Source: Adiantum capillus-veneris (taxonomy: Eukaryota > Streptophyta > Polypodiopsida > Polypodiales > Pteridaceae). From it: a stretch of DNA of 64,000 nucleotides. Position 1 is the stretch's first letter. Each line of letters begins with the position of its first letter. The position numbers and the translations under genes are program-made. The stretch covers positions 67,666,567-67,730,566 of the forward strand of contig CM043970.1 in the NCBI GenBank assembly GCA_014529385.2. Reading direction: 5' to 3'. Below, one piece after another: positions 35,100 through 45,769 of this stretch. The notes beneath the pieces are model-generated. The model was not told the origin of the DNA. It saw only the letters and a program-made list of their open reading frames with translations, and made no database searches.

Positions 35100-35998
35100 C
35101 TGTAAGGAGACGACAAAATTGAGAGTTAGCTCAACAACAAAAGGAATCAGAAGTTAAATCACAGTCCACAGAACAACAAGACCCCACAAGCGTACACCTT
35201 GCACCTGAACATTTCAAATCCTATACCACATAGGAACGTAAGGTTGTGTATACAAAGGCTCAAAGAAAACCCATCGATGGGAGAAATGGAGTCTATGACG
35301 GTCCAGCGATAGTTAAGGAAATAGAGTTAGCAGACCCAGGAGAAGAGTCCAAACCTGTTTTCATTGCCCAAGATCTGACAGAGACTGAGGAGTGTGTACT
35401 TAAATAACTTCTCAAGGAATTCAGGGATATATTTTCCTGGACATATCATGATATGAAAGGTGTTCCACCTTCCGTGGTGCAACACACAATCCCCATGAAT
35501 AGCATGGCTAAACCAGTTCAGCAAAACGACCCTACCTAATGAATCCTAAATATCCAAAAATCGTTCAAGAAGAGATTGAAAAGCTTATGGAATGCGGATT
35601 CATATACCCTATTGAGCACTCATAATGGGTGTCTCCAATAGTGATTGTGCCAAAGAAGAATGGGAAACTCAGAGTGTGCGTGGATCTCAAGAAGGTCAAT
35701 GCCGCCACTAGGAGGGACCATTACCCCTTGCCATATTCAGAACATGTGCTTGAAAGAGTTGCAGGGAAGGAAGCTTATAGCTTTTTAGATGGGTACTCTG
35801 GCTACAATCAAATCACAATTCCATTGGAGGACCAAGCTAAAACAGCCTTTATAACCGAATTTTGAGTGTTCACATTTCGTGTTATAGCTTTTGGCTTAAC
35901 CAATGCCCCTGCTACCTTCCAAAGATTAATAAACACTGCTTGTCGAGAATATTTGAGGGAGTTTTGTGAAGCTTTCTTAGATGACCTTTGTGTTTATT
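35100..35998 (+). pseudogene. Reverse transcriptase of element A, N-terminal part up to the insertion
   Basis: Includes the pre-RT connection (IFSWTYHDMKGVPPSVVQHT) and then the RT fingers and palm: [49 protein letters not shown] and the catalytic FLDDLCVY. Stops at about 35544, 35623 and 35863 break it. The sequence is cut by element B immediately after the catalytic Asp-Asp pair; the frame resumes at 49919 without loss of a base once the 5-bp duplication is allowed for. The RT type (NAATRRDHYPLPYSEHVL) is closer to the Athila/Tat branch than to chromoviruses. Confidence 0.85.
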
Positions 35999-36233
35999 TG
36001 TGCGCTCCTTGCCGCACTGTCGAAGCAAGGGCCTTGCCTAACACTGTGTGCGAGCCATAGACGGCTCCAAGCACACAACTAGATTAACTAGTAAGCTCAA
36101 AAGAGGGCAATGGTGTGTCACTCACCGCTCTATGCTCCTGCCGTGGAGGATTCCTCGCCGCGAAGAAGAAGGAGACGCCGCTACGTCGTGCTCATCCGCT
36201 TCACCGCCGTCGTGCCGCCGCAATGCTCGATCG

Positions 36234-36276
<43 letters not shown>

Positions 36277-36607
36277 TCTCTCTCACTCTCATACACACAC
36301 ACACGAGGAGGTGAAGAAGAAGAAGATGGAGATGGAGATGGAGCAAGAGCACTCTTCTATTGCACAAATGAGAGAATGAGTGAATTTTAGGTTTAGTTGG
36401 CTTTTATATGAGCTCACCCCATTCACACTTGGGCGCCCATGCTTAGCCAACTAATCCCTTGAATGTCCCGGTTAGAGTGCGCCTCTCATCGGCGATCACT
36501 CTTACCCTTTTCCTATTGGTCCGACAAGCCCGGTACCTGACTCTACCAAATACATAATACACGTCCGTCGTAGGTGATGGGGTGTCCGTGAGACGTGAGG
36601 GTTAACA
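35999..36607 (-). repeat. 3' LTR of element B
   Basis: On the plus strand TGTGCGC...GGGTTAACA. Contains the (CT)n/(AC)n microsatellite at 36234-36304, the complement of the tract in element A. It is adjoined by the polypurine tract on the interior side. Confidence 0.95.
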
Positions 36608-36609
36608 TG

Positions 36610-36620
36610 CCCCCCTTCCT
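36610..36620 (-). other. Polypurine tract of element B
   Basis: AGGAAGGGGGG on the minus strand, two bases before the 3' LTR. It primes plus-strand DNA synthesis. Confidence 0.85.
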
Positions 36621-37980
36621 GATGTAGATTCCGTCCTCGGAAGCTATTGAGTTGAAGCTCATTCATTGAGGTGGAAGAGCATTTGAGATGAATGTCCTTA
36701 GCCTTCTTCAGTCACTGCAAAATCAAACAACATTGGCACAGTAATTGCATTCTCATAAGTGAGTAAAAAGCATATGCAGTTTTAGGTAGACAAATTGATT
36801 GGTAAAAGAATTTCAAACAATTTGTCAGCAATGAATATTAAATCGCAATGTAATCAAATGCATAAACACATGTAAAGGTAAAAAATTAAACAAGTATGGG
36901 GTCGCTAATTTGACGGTCGAAAGGCACTAGAGATCGAATATTAATACCATGGGTAAGCTTCTTAATTTTCTGTGGTCAATTAAGTTGTTTAATCGCGAGA
37001 GGCAAGTATTCATGTTCGAGGGCTGACTAGAGGCTATATCTAGAAGACCTTGTAATTAAGCTACCATAAAAGGAATTTCTCATGAAATCATCGCCTGACT
37101 GATTACTTTTTCTTTGACCCCCCAAAATCTTTTCACAGTGATTCAATTTGATGTGTGTGCTTATTTTGTATGCCTTGGGTTTTTTGCTTTTCAAGGAAAA
37201 GCGCCCACACTGGGAACCTCTAGGACTCTAGTACAATAGGCAATACATGTGAGTGAAGTACAAAATCAAGCTGAGATTTCTCTTCCAGCTTAGGATTTTA
37301 TAGTGTGGCACTTTGATTTTTTGTTTGTTCATTTTCAGCATTTTAATTTTGTAACTTTGGGGGGTCATATAACACTGATACACCTCCCCAGGCTCATCAC
37401 ACTAGTTAACTCCCTTTATAATACTTAAGCTAAAGGTCAATAGGGTCAAGCCCACTAGAAAGCCCTAGTACATTTCACACAATGCTGCCTAAATCGGATT
37501 AAGAACCTAAGTAACCGTTGATTATTAGGAAGGCATTCCCCATGGTATTAAGAGAAGATCTCTAACACCTAACTTGGTCAAACTAGCTTAGTCGGACTGC
37601 TTGATTTTTAAACCTAGACAAGTGATTATGACAAAAAATTACATTGAATTAAATGTTTGATACTAAGCAAATGCGGTGAATATTAGGCTACCAATCACAA
37701 TTAAAGGAGACAATCATAGATGCAAAAAAGATAAGGGGCAATGCTAATGGACAAGAAACACCTGTTTGTGTCGATGGTCGCGCTTGATTTGAAGAGTGAG
37801 TCAAGATAAAGATTCCATGAAGGTCCAAATCCTATCAATAGCAACACGCTCCTGTACACACTAGGAAACAAAAGGAATACCTCCAGGAGGCACATTAGTG
37901 GAAAAAGGTACCAACACTTATTGAACACAATAAAAAACATAAGGAACCCCAACCTAATTATTTGCACTCCCCCTAGAGAG
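36621..37980 (-). other. 3' untranslated region of element B between accessory ORF and LTR
   Basis: About 1.36 kb without a long frame, well conserved with 54012-55378 of element A over its length, including a GACCCCCCAAAGTTACAA phrase. Near its end, on the minus strand, a TTTGATTTTGCAG acceptor-like sequence precedes an open stretch reaching the polypurine tract; whether it is spliced cannot be judged. Confidence 0.6.
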
Positions 37981-38403
37981 TCAAGGGAATAGGATATTGT
38001 AGAGGTTGGGGGGAAACCCTAAGGCTAAACCCCTATCCTCGTCGTCGAGATAAACAAAGTCATCATCCATGACACCATATGTGCCATCCATGTAGTCGTG
38101 TAAATTTTCTTCTTCATCATAGGTGCCCATGTTTACTAAGAAGGTCACTAGACGCCTATAGTCATCTTGGTCAAAAGGGTAGGCTTGTGCAATGGGAGAA
38201 ACGCTCTCTACTAAGTATGGATCAGACGTGGTCAAGAGACGTATCAGCCATTCTAACTCCTCAAAATTCCTCTCACATGCTAGCGTACCTATCAAATCCC
38301 ATTCACATGCAAGCACTGGAAAGACCATGTGAAATATTTGTGAAAAGTAACGAGGGTACCTCTCACCCAAGGCAGGAGTGGATGACTCTAGCGTACTAGC
38401 CAT
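37981..38403 (-). CDS. Accessory ORF of element B, 140 residues, function unknown
   Basis: An intact frame from ATG (38401-38403) to a stop, beginning MASTLESSTPALGERYP and ending FPPNLYNILFP. The middle has an apolar/acidic helix-like part (ERNFEELEWLIRLLTT). The C-terminal 45 residues are strongly acidic (YDEEENLHDY, DDDFVYLDDEDRG). No signal peptide, transmembrane segment, Cys cluster or known motif, so it is not a classical envelope. It lies behind the pol stop at 38650, in the same frame but separated by stops, and a TATA box stands about 135 bases upstream of the ATG. Element A has the homologous frame with few amino-acid changes. This suggests a real protein of the family made from its own transcript. 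I do not recognise the family. Confidence 0.75.
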   Translation of the reverse strand: MASTLESSTPALGERYPRYFSQIFHMVFPVLACEWDLIGTLACERNFEELEWLIRLLTTSDPYLVESVSPIAQAYPFDQDDYRRLVTFLVNMGTYDEEENLHDYMDGTYGVMDDDFVYLDDEDRGLALGFPPNLYNILFP

Positions 38404-38537
38404 ATCTGTACACGCAAATAGATGATGGTTAGAGTGCAAATATTACAAGGGTCGTGTTCTTGTGCATAATTTGTTTTTATGATTTGTGTTATGGCTCTTG
38501 CTCTTTTACTTTTTTATCTTGTTTTTGTGAGTATAAG

Positions 38538-38550
38538 GCTTTATATATAC
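38538..38550 (-). promoter_or_regulatory. Internal TATA box upstream of the accessory ORF (element B)
   Basis: TATATATAAAGCC on the minus strand, about 135 bases before the accessory ATG and about 85 bases behind the internal polypurine tract. The same motif and spacing occur in element A. Confidence 0.55.
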
Positions 38551-38628
38551 ATTCCCTAAGATTGGAGATTAAGAGGTCAGGGAGAAAGGCTGAGAGGGAA
38601 GCAAGTGAATAATGGATGTCCACAAACA

Positions 38629-38642
38629 CTCCCCCCTTCCTT
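38629..38642 (-). other. Internal polypurine tract behind pol (element B)
   Basis: AAGGAAGGGGGGAG followed by TGTTTG on the minus strand. It is very like the true tract next to the LTR, but lies 2 kb inside. It overlaps the region directly behind the pol stop codon at 38650-38652. It could be a central polypurine tract or the relic of an ancestral 3' LTR junction. Confidence 0.6.
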
Positions 38643-38649
38643 GGGTAGA

Positions 38650-39501
38650 TCATACCGTTTGAAATGATGTCGTCACCCTTTGAAACCAATTGTTCCAGTT
38701 GGTAATAGGTGAGGATTTTTGCCAGTAGTTTTCTATTACCCTAGGTGCCTCGTCAAGTTGCAAGGGTGGTAAGGTACTCTCCCAGGATCGAACTTGAAGT
38801 GGTTCATCAGGTGATTCTTGAACACTGGGAGGTGTGGATTCTTTTGTAGCTTCATGGAGGTCCACTACTATAGATGGAGGCTGTGTAGAAGCTTTTACCT
38901 CTATGGATGTATCACATGAGGAGCTAGAAGCTTCATGGAACTCCCCCCTTCCTGAGCTAGGTGGAATAAATTGGTTTTGCCTTGGAGCCCAAACTAGCTC
39001 TGGACTAGGTGTGTAGCATTCTGTGATCTTTCCCTTCCCACGATCTACCATTGGCTTTAGCGTTACACTGTTTGACTCATATGGGTTTGTTGTCAATAGG
39101 GAAGGACACATTTTACGTTTAAGTACCCAAATTTGCTCATTTCCATCATAGTAGCCTTGGGCTTCTAATAGTTGTTTTGGAATCCATCGTGATTTGGTCT
39201 TGACTCTCCTAGGGTGCGCTCTTGGTTTTCCGGGGAAATTTTTTCTTGGAATGGATGGGAGGGTTGAGGTAGTTGGAAGTAAGGCCTTGGGGACCCATTG
39301 GTATGTATTCTTAGGTCGTGCAGGTTGAGTGCTTGCAATATTACTGCTTGCTGCAACTACAAGTGTTGAAGTGCTAGGTTCATGGGTAGCCGGCAAAGAC
39401 GAGTTAACCACCTTGGCTTGTGAATGTTGGCTATCCTTCAACTTTGCTAGAGTTTGCAACGTAGGTGACTTTGCTTGAATGATAGGGGTAAGAGTCGATG
39501 G
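38650..39501 (-). pseudogene. Pol C-terminal tail of element B
   Basis: About 280 codons in the frame of the protease-like domain, ending at a TGA shared with element A (...TTSFQTV stop). Low-complexity Ser/Thr/Pro-rich stretches alternate with conserved Trp-containing blocks: YQWVPKALLP, SRWIPKQLLEAQGYY, YTPSPELVWAPR, NWNNWFQRV. The repeated W(V/I)PK(A/Q)LL motif is found twice, which suggests a small repeated binding module. No known domain. One stop at 39502-39504 separates it from the protease-like domain. Confidence 0.6.
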
Positions 39502-39967
39502 TCACGTCGTGACACTACCAGTATCCCAATCAATAGTGCATTTGGTTGCCAACATCCACGTGCGTCCCAGGTTTACGTTGCCTTCCATAGCTCCCGCGGG
39601 CATGACTAGAAACCTCTGCACTATGCTTCCATTGTCATAGACAACAGGGGTCTGAAGGACTCCAAGAATAGCAGTTTTCTTTTTATTAATGCCCTTGACT
39701 TGCATCGTACTCGGAGATAGGGTCGGTTTCCCTAATTGACACCAAACTCCATAGGATAACAAATTGTGTTTAGCTCCCGTATCTAATAAGGCATTGTATA
39801 GTACTTTCCCATAGAGGCTATTTAGCTCAATTGGGTATCGTAGGGGTGGCTCAGATTCTAATGAGTCGTCATCTGTGTCCTCGAAAAATGCTTGCGTGAT
39901 TCCCAGATTAGCCTCTCGTTGGCGTCTAAGACGTTGTTGTCGTTCTCGAGCCTCAACTCTTGCTTGG
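39502..39967 (-). pseudogene. Protease-like domain 2 of element B, downstream of integrase
   Basis: Behind a charged helical linker the frame reads PIELNSLYGKVLYNALLDTGAK, with D-T-G-A at 39772-39783. After 71 residues comes the second signature NLGRTWM at 39556-39573 and then KCTIDW. The pair D-T-G-A and LGR.W at this spacing is the retropepsin signature, and unlike domain 1 the catalytic triad is canonical. It lies 3' of integrase, an order I do not know from standard gypsy elements. A one-base loss in an A run near 39970 shifts it out of the integrase frame in this copy. Confidence 0.75.
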
Positions 39968-40634
39968 ATTTTTTAAGCTCTGCTTGTTCCTTGGCAGCCT
40001 TCTTTTGATGGATGGCTTGCAACTCTTCCTGGCTTAGAGGATCATAATATCTTTTGAATTTACTCCCATTAAGGAATCCAATGGTTTCAACTCCATCTAG
40101 AGTCTCCACACGAATGGTACCTTGCGGGGTAATTTCACACACTCGATATGGTCCCTTACCAACGTATTTCAATTTCTTCTTTTCATTACGTGCCCCGTAC
40201 ATAAGAACTTTATCACCAACCTTGATGTCTTTATCCTTTAAATGGCTATCAAACCACTTCTTTCTCCTATCCTTCTCCACTAGAGCATTTCGCACAGCTA
40301 ATTGCCTCTCTTCATCTAGCCTTTCCAGGATATATAATCGCTCCACTAAGGGGTTACCATCCCAACCTTCTTGAGAAGCTACTCGAAGACTAGGAATGAC
40401 AAACTCCCATGGCATAACTGCTTCTTGGCCATACACCATCTTAAACGGTGTGCAATTAATAACAACTTTATACGCAGTACGATAAGCCCATAAAGCTGAT
40501 GTAAGCTTTAGGTCCCAATCAGTGCGATGAGCCTCAACTGTCTTTGTCAAAATGGAGATGAGAGTTTTGTTGGTACTCTCAGCTTGGCCATTTGCTTGGG
40601 GATAATAGGGTGTAGACTTGTGGTGAGATATCAT
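39968..40634 (-). pseudogene. Integrase C-terminal part of element B
   Basis: Opens with the end of the catalytic core (STPYYPQANGQAESTNKTL, containing the catalytic Glu), then TPFKMVYGQEAVMPWEFV and the C-terminal SH3-like domain (KVGDKVLMYGARN, GKGPYRVCEI, LDGVETIGFLNGSKFKRYY). It passes into a Lys/Glu/Gln-rich helical linker (QEELQAIHQKKAAKEQAELK) leading to the second protease-like domain. It follows the core in the same frame after a stop at 40641-40643. No chromodomain. Confidence 0.85.
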
Positions 40635-40640
40635 GAAGTT

Positions 40641-41714
40641 TCATGTGAGTTCTTTTATTACTTCATTTATAAAATGAGTTCCATTGTCACTCACAAGTTC
40701 AAAGGGGCATCCAAAACGTGTGATAATGTTCTCAAAGAGGAACTTAGCTGTTGTTTTTGCATCCGCCTTTCGTGTTGCTTTTGCTTCAGCCCATTTGGTT
40801 ACATAGTTGGTAGCCACAATGATATATCGTGATTGCGTGTTACGTGCAGCCGGACTAATCGGTCCTACAAAGTCTAAGCCCCACTTTTCAAATGGTTGGG
40901 TTACCTTGATGGGATGTAGAGGCATCCTATCCCTTCTTTGTGGCTTGTTGAAGCGTTGGCATTCATCACATCCCTTTGCAAAAAGTGATGCATCCTTAAA
41001 CAGAGTGGGCCACCAATAGCCTGACTCTAAGATCTTTCGGGCAGTCAACTTTCCTGAAAAGTGACCACCGGCTACGCCCATGTGTGCCTCTTGTAGAATA
41101 TATAAATACTCATCCTCGCGGGCACAGCGTCTAAGAACATCATCTTTTCCTCTCTTATAGAGAGTTCCAGCCAGTAAGCAATAGGGTTCGCATTCCTTAA
41201 TTAATTTTCGAGCTATATCTTTTCGCAGCTCTTTGGGTGGAAAACCATTAACTAAGAAGTTAACAATTTTTTCACTCCATTCAGGTATTGTCTCAACAAT
41301 GAACAAAGGAGTATCAGGCAATTCATCATCAACCCCCGTAGGAGCTTTGCCATTAGGGATACGAGATAAATGATCCGCCATGACATGTTTCCTCCCAGGC
41401 CTCACAACAACGGTGAAGTCAAACTCAAGAAGAATTAACAACCATCGTGTAATTCGACCTGTGGAACACGGCTTGTTTACCAAATATAGCAATGCTTGAT
41501 GATCAACATAAAACACAAACTTGGTAGCAAGAAGGTAATAGCGAAATTTCTTTACTGCGTAAATCATAGCTAGACCTTCGCGCTCTGTAGTAGTGTAGTT
41601 CATCTCGGCATCATTTAATTGGCGACTTGCAAAGCTAATAGGGTAGTCCAATTTATGTTCTCCTGGTTGAGTTAGAACACACCCAATAGCAAAATTTGAT
41701 GCATCAATATGCAC
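40641..41714 (-). pseudogene. RNase H end and integrase zinc-binding plus core of element B
   Basis: Begins in RNase H (HIDASNFAIGCVLTQ, FASRQLNDAEMNYTTTEREG, YVDHQALLYL, HVMADHLSRI). The integrase HHCC domain follows (LQEAHMGVAGGHFSGKLT...CDECQRFNK) and then the catalytic core with D in WGLDFVGPI and D in SDNGTHF. All recognisable catalytic residues are present. The frame is open for 357 codons, between a TGA at 41742-41744 and a TGA at 40641-40643. Confidence 0.88.
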
Positions 41715-41741
41715 ATGAAAAGGTACATTCCAATCAGGTGT

Positions 41742-43400
41742 TCACAGGATTGGAGCACTTGTTAGGGCCTTCTTTAATAACTCATAAGATTGATGGCATT
41801 CTTCCGTCCAGTGAAACTCGATAAGAAGCTTGTACAATGGACGCGCTATCTCGGCAAAGTTTACAATAAACCTTCGATAATAACCAACATGGCCCATAAA
41901 TCTTTGAACTCCTTTATAGTTCGTAGGTGGTGGCAAATCGGCAATGGCTTTAATCTTACTCTCATCTGTGGATATCCCGTTCTTGGACACTTTATGCCCT
42001 AGAATGACTCCATGCTTAACCCAAAATTGGCATTTGAAAGGGTTCAATGAGATGCGATAAAATCTGCACCTTTCAAATATTTTTCGTAGATATAACAAAT
42101 GCTTCTCCCAAGAAGAATAAACACAAAGGTCATCTAGGAAAGCTTCACAAAACTCCCTTAGAAATTCTTTAAACACAGTGTTTATTAATCGTTGGAATGT
42201 AGCAGGGGCATTTGTTAAGCCAAAAGCCATAACACGAAATGCAAACACTCCAAACTCTGTGATAAAAGCAGTTTTAGCTTGGTCCTCTAATGCAATTGTG
42301 ATTTGATTGTAACCAGAGTACCCATCTAAAAAGCTATAAGCTTCCTTGCCCGCAACTCTTTCAAGCACATGTTCTGAATATGGCAAGGGAGAATGATCTC
42401 TCCTAGTAGCTGCATTAACTTTCTTGAGGTCCACGCACACTCTTAGTTTCCCATTCTTTTTTGGCACAATGACTATTGGAGAAACCCATTCTGAGTGCTC
42501 AATAGGGTATATGAATCCACATTGGATAAGTTTTTCAATCTCCTCTTGTACAATTTTGGCGTACTTAGGATTCATTGGATAGGGTCGTTGCTGGACGGGT
42601 TTAGCAGTGTTGATCATGGGAATTGTATGTTGCACCACAGAAGGTGGAACGCCCTTCATGTCATGATATGTCCAAGCAAAGATATCCTTGTATTCCTTGA
42701 GGAGGTCCTTAATTGCAGCCTCTTCAGTTTCGGTAAGATCTTGAGCAATAAAGACTGGTTTAGACTCCTCACCTGGTTCTGCTAATTCTATCTCTTTAAC
42801 TACCGCTGGACCATCATAGACTCCACTGCTTCCATTAGTAGGTGTTCGTTGGGCTTTGGCATACACAACCTTTCGCTCCCCCGTGGTATAAGATTTAAAA
42901 TGTTCAGGAGCCGTATGTAAGTCAGCAGGCTCTTGTCCTGACGGAGACCTTTCTTTAAGTTCTGCCTCCTTTTGTTGTTGTGCTAACTCTCGGTTTTGAC
43001 GTCTTCTTATAGTTCGACTCAATTTTGGCTTTGTAACCTCCAATTGAGCAAGGTCAATGGGTCGCGGGCTGCACCACATGACACTCTGGAGATGTTCACC
43101 CCAATTGTCTACTAGCTTTCGATGAGCATCACATGCCCCTCTATAGCTAATCCATTCTGCAGTAGATCTTTCCTTGTTTATCCTAGCTCTCACATTTGCT
43201 CGATATCGTCGTCTCTTATATGACCTTTGTTTTTTGTTAAGGTTTTGATTTTGGTAAATGTTTGAACTCGACTCGCTTGATAGGTCTTCGCTTGTATCTT
43301 CTTCACTCTCATATAAATTACCATAGATGGTCGTACTAGGCCTTGAGTGTTCAGTTTCTATACTTGGCTCACTCGATGTTTCCTCAGGTTTTGAATCCAT
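41742..43400 (-). pseudogene. Reverse transcriptase of element B
   Basis: 552 open codons. An N-terminal basic/Ser-rich linker (KKQRSYKRRRYRANVRARIN) and a pre-RT segment (IFAWTYHDMKGVPPSVVQHT) lead to [66 protein letters not shown] (catalytic Asp pair near 42130), CQFWVKHGVILGHKVS and FMGHVGYYRRFIVNFAEIA. All RT catalytic residues are intact. It belongs to the non-chromoviral branch. The stop at its end is a single changed codon, after which the frame goes on into RNase H. Confidence 0.9.
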
Positions 43401-43421
43401 TTCTCCCTGAGATTTCTTTTT

Positions 43422-44759
43422 TTATGTGTATTGGCCTGAAGCCTTTGAGGAATCATCGGTTTCACTCTCAGGTAGGTGTGCCTCTTTCTTATCATCGGAT
43501 GTTACATGCGCTACACCTAACATATTTACTGGTGCAATGTGTGGTATCTCTTCCCCATCTAGTGTTACCCAGGTTGTTCCTCTAGCTCCCCATGTATCTA
43601 TAGTTGCCGCTAGGTGAACCCAATCGACATTGTCTGACTCAGCCATTCCGGGTAGGATATCCATATAAGGAGAGTTCTCCCCAATATTCGTGTCTTCGTT
43701 ACACGTGTAACAATACTGTAATGGAGCTGATTGAATTGTTGTATCTGATTGATTATCAATGATAAATTTATTTCCTAGAGGATGCGTTCGACCACTTAAA
43801 AGATCAACTCGAATGACAGAGTCTTGGAACTGTAAGTAGACGTGGTTTTTGGACCAGTCATGCACCATTTTTGCTTCCCTCATGAATGGACGCCCTAAGA
43901 TCATCTCAAATGACATAGGATGCTTGGAAAAATCCATAACAATGAAAGTCTGCCTTACCTTGTGTCCCAAGACCTTGATTCTGAGATCCTTTAGCATTCC
44001 AATAGGCGTAACAATAGATCCATTAGCCATTTTTACCACTATGCTTGTGGCTTCAAGGTGAGGTCGCCCCATAGACTCCCAACAACTCTTTGTCACCATG
44101 CTGACTCCCGCACCACCGTCAAGGACCCCCTTTACAATTAATCCTTTAGTAGTGATTGGTAGAGTAGCATTAGATTCATCACCTTCAAAGTATTGCCCCA
44201 ACTTGTTAACGGGTACTTCAATTACAGATTCATGTTCCGCTAGGTCAGATGGTGGTGCTAAATGTTCCTCATCATTCATTACCGAGTCAGGTTTGTTCAT
44301 ATGTGCAAACTGTGGTAATCCGGCCTGCAATTCTCCATTGAGGAAGGCTCGAAGAGCTGAGACTAGCTCGAGGTCTTTATATAGTTTGGACATGATGGTG
44401 GTTCTAGCTTCTGAAGACATGAAATCCATCAATTTGGCAACATTTAATGGCATCTTGTGGGACGTAGGACCCTGACAAGAGAATGGTGAAGATGGAATCT
44501 CCACTTCCTCAAGGGGGTTGGGCATTCCCTCACCAAACATTCTCTCTAGTAGGAAAGGTGTGTGTCCACTTTCAGATGTCCTACCCTCACTCTCTTCCCG
44601 AATGATACTGGGTATAGCTAACGGCCTGTAGTTCTTGTGAGGTTGAACTTGTGTGGGAAACACTGTGTCCGACATCTGGATATGTTTGGGTTCAGGTTCT
44701 AATGTTCGTTGAGTTTCTTCCACCAAACCCCTCAGTTGTTGGACTCGTTCAATTTCCAC
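43422..44759 (-). pseudogene. Protease-like domain 1 of element B (D-G-G-A active site)
   Basis: 445 open codons. The first 130 residues include the conserved LMDFMSSEARTTIMSKLYKD block shared with element A. The retropepsin-like core has VLDGGAGVSMVTKSCW, with D-G-G-A at 44109-44120, and ILGRPFMREAKMVHDW behind it. Gly stands where active retropepsins have Thr or Ser. The C-terminal 130 residues are acidic and Ser-rich. It ends at a TAA (43422-43424), after which the frame continues into the RT piece. Confidence 0.78.
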
Positions 44760-45079
44760 TGTTGGGTTTGGATAGGTTCCAATCTTTCTCTTGCAATCCC
44801 TTTTTTTGTCTCTCCACGCTTATCTTGGGGGTTCGCAACTGGGTGGTTTAACTTTGAATACTCTTTTGGTGTTCGTCATAATTCCCTCTCGTGATCCTCC
44901 TCACTAGCTTTTTCCTTTGTAGTAATAGTTTTGGTCTCCGTGGTCTCTATCGAATCTGAGTCATCCTCAGGGTCATTCATATACACAGGATCTTCTCCTG
45001 TCCCTATGTTAGTCTTTGAACTAGGTTTTGAGCTAGAAGCATTAAGGGATTTCTTTCTTCGTGTTTTCTTCTTTCTCGC

Positions 45080-45745
45080 TCAACCAATGGATGCAGCATC
45101 TCTCTCTTCGAGGATGTAATTTTGCTTTTGGAGCATTGACCGTGTGAGTGCATTCACTGGTGCTATGTTTATAGTTGGTGGTGTCCCATCAACAATCTCT
45201 ATTATGTTCAATGGTGTGATTTTTGGTGTGTTTGGATTGTTAGGACATTGTGCGATCAAATGATCTATGCCACAACGATTACAAGTGAGTATTGTCATTG
45301 CCAATGCACTCCCTTGACTTGTTTGCATTAGTGCGGCATTCTTTTGCATTCTAATGGGGCACTCAGCTACTCGATGTGGTCCACCACATTCGTAGCAATG
45401 AAGAGGTGGTCTCCGGGCAAAACTATTAATGTTTTGGCCTCTTATTGCTAGCGCAGTAGCTTGATATACCGGTTTGATTTGTCCCCAATGGTCTTCCATA
45501 TAGTACATGGGACACTCCTCAAGCATGTCGACTCCATAGGTGATACTAGGGTCTATGTCCTCTTCGCAATCTACATAAGTACTAGATGACTCGCAACCTA
45601 TTTGGTTCATAGGTGTAACTCTTGGATAAGGGGGTTGCGGTCCTAGCACAGGAGGTGGCAACGGCGTGGTTTGGACCACATTTTGGGTTCTAGGGACCAT
45701 GTGCTGTAATGGCAACTGTTGCTCCATGGGTGGGGTAGGCATCAA
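45080..45745 (-). pseudogene. Nucleocapsid-like segment of element B with knuckles 3 and 4
   Basis: Same frame as gag, separated from it only by one TAG (45770-45772) that stands where element A has a Trp codon. A Pro/Gln-rich start is followed by CYECGGPHRVAEC (about 45363-45401) and CNRCGIDHLIAQC (about 45244-45283), both CX2CX3HX4C knuckles. The piece ends at a TGA next to the Lys/Arg-rich cluster seen in element A. A frameshift lies between here and protease 1. Confidence 0.75.
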
Positions 45746-45769
45746 TGCAAGAACTCGAGGTGAGTCTGC

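Noticed and set aside
37981-38439. Accessory ORF as an envelope gene
   Set aside because: No signal peptide, transmembrane segment or Cys pattern; the protein is acidic and soluble-looking.
41790-42002. Plus-strand frames inside element B (41.8-48.0 kb)
   Set aside because: Mirror frames of the minus-strand gag-pol, which has clear motifs.
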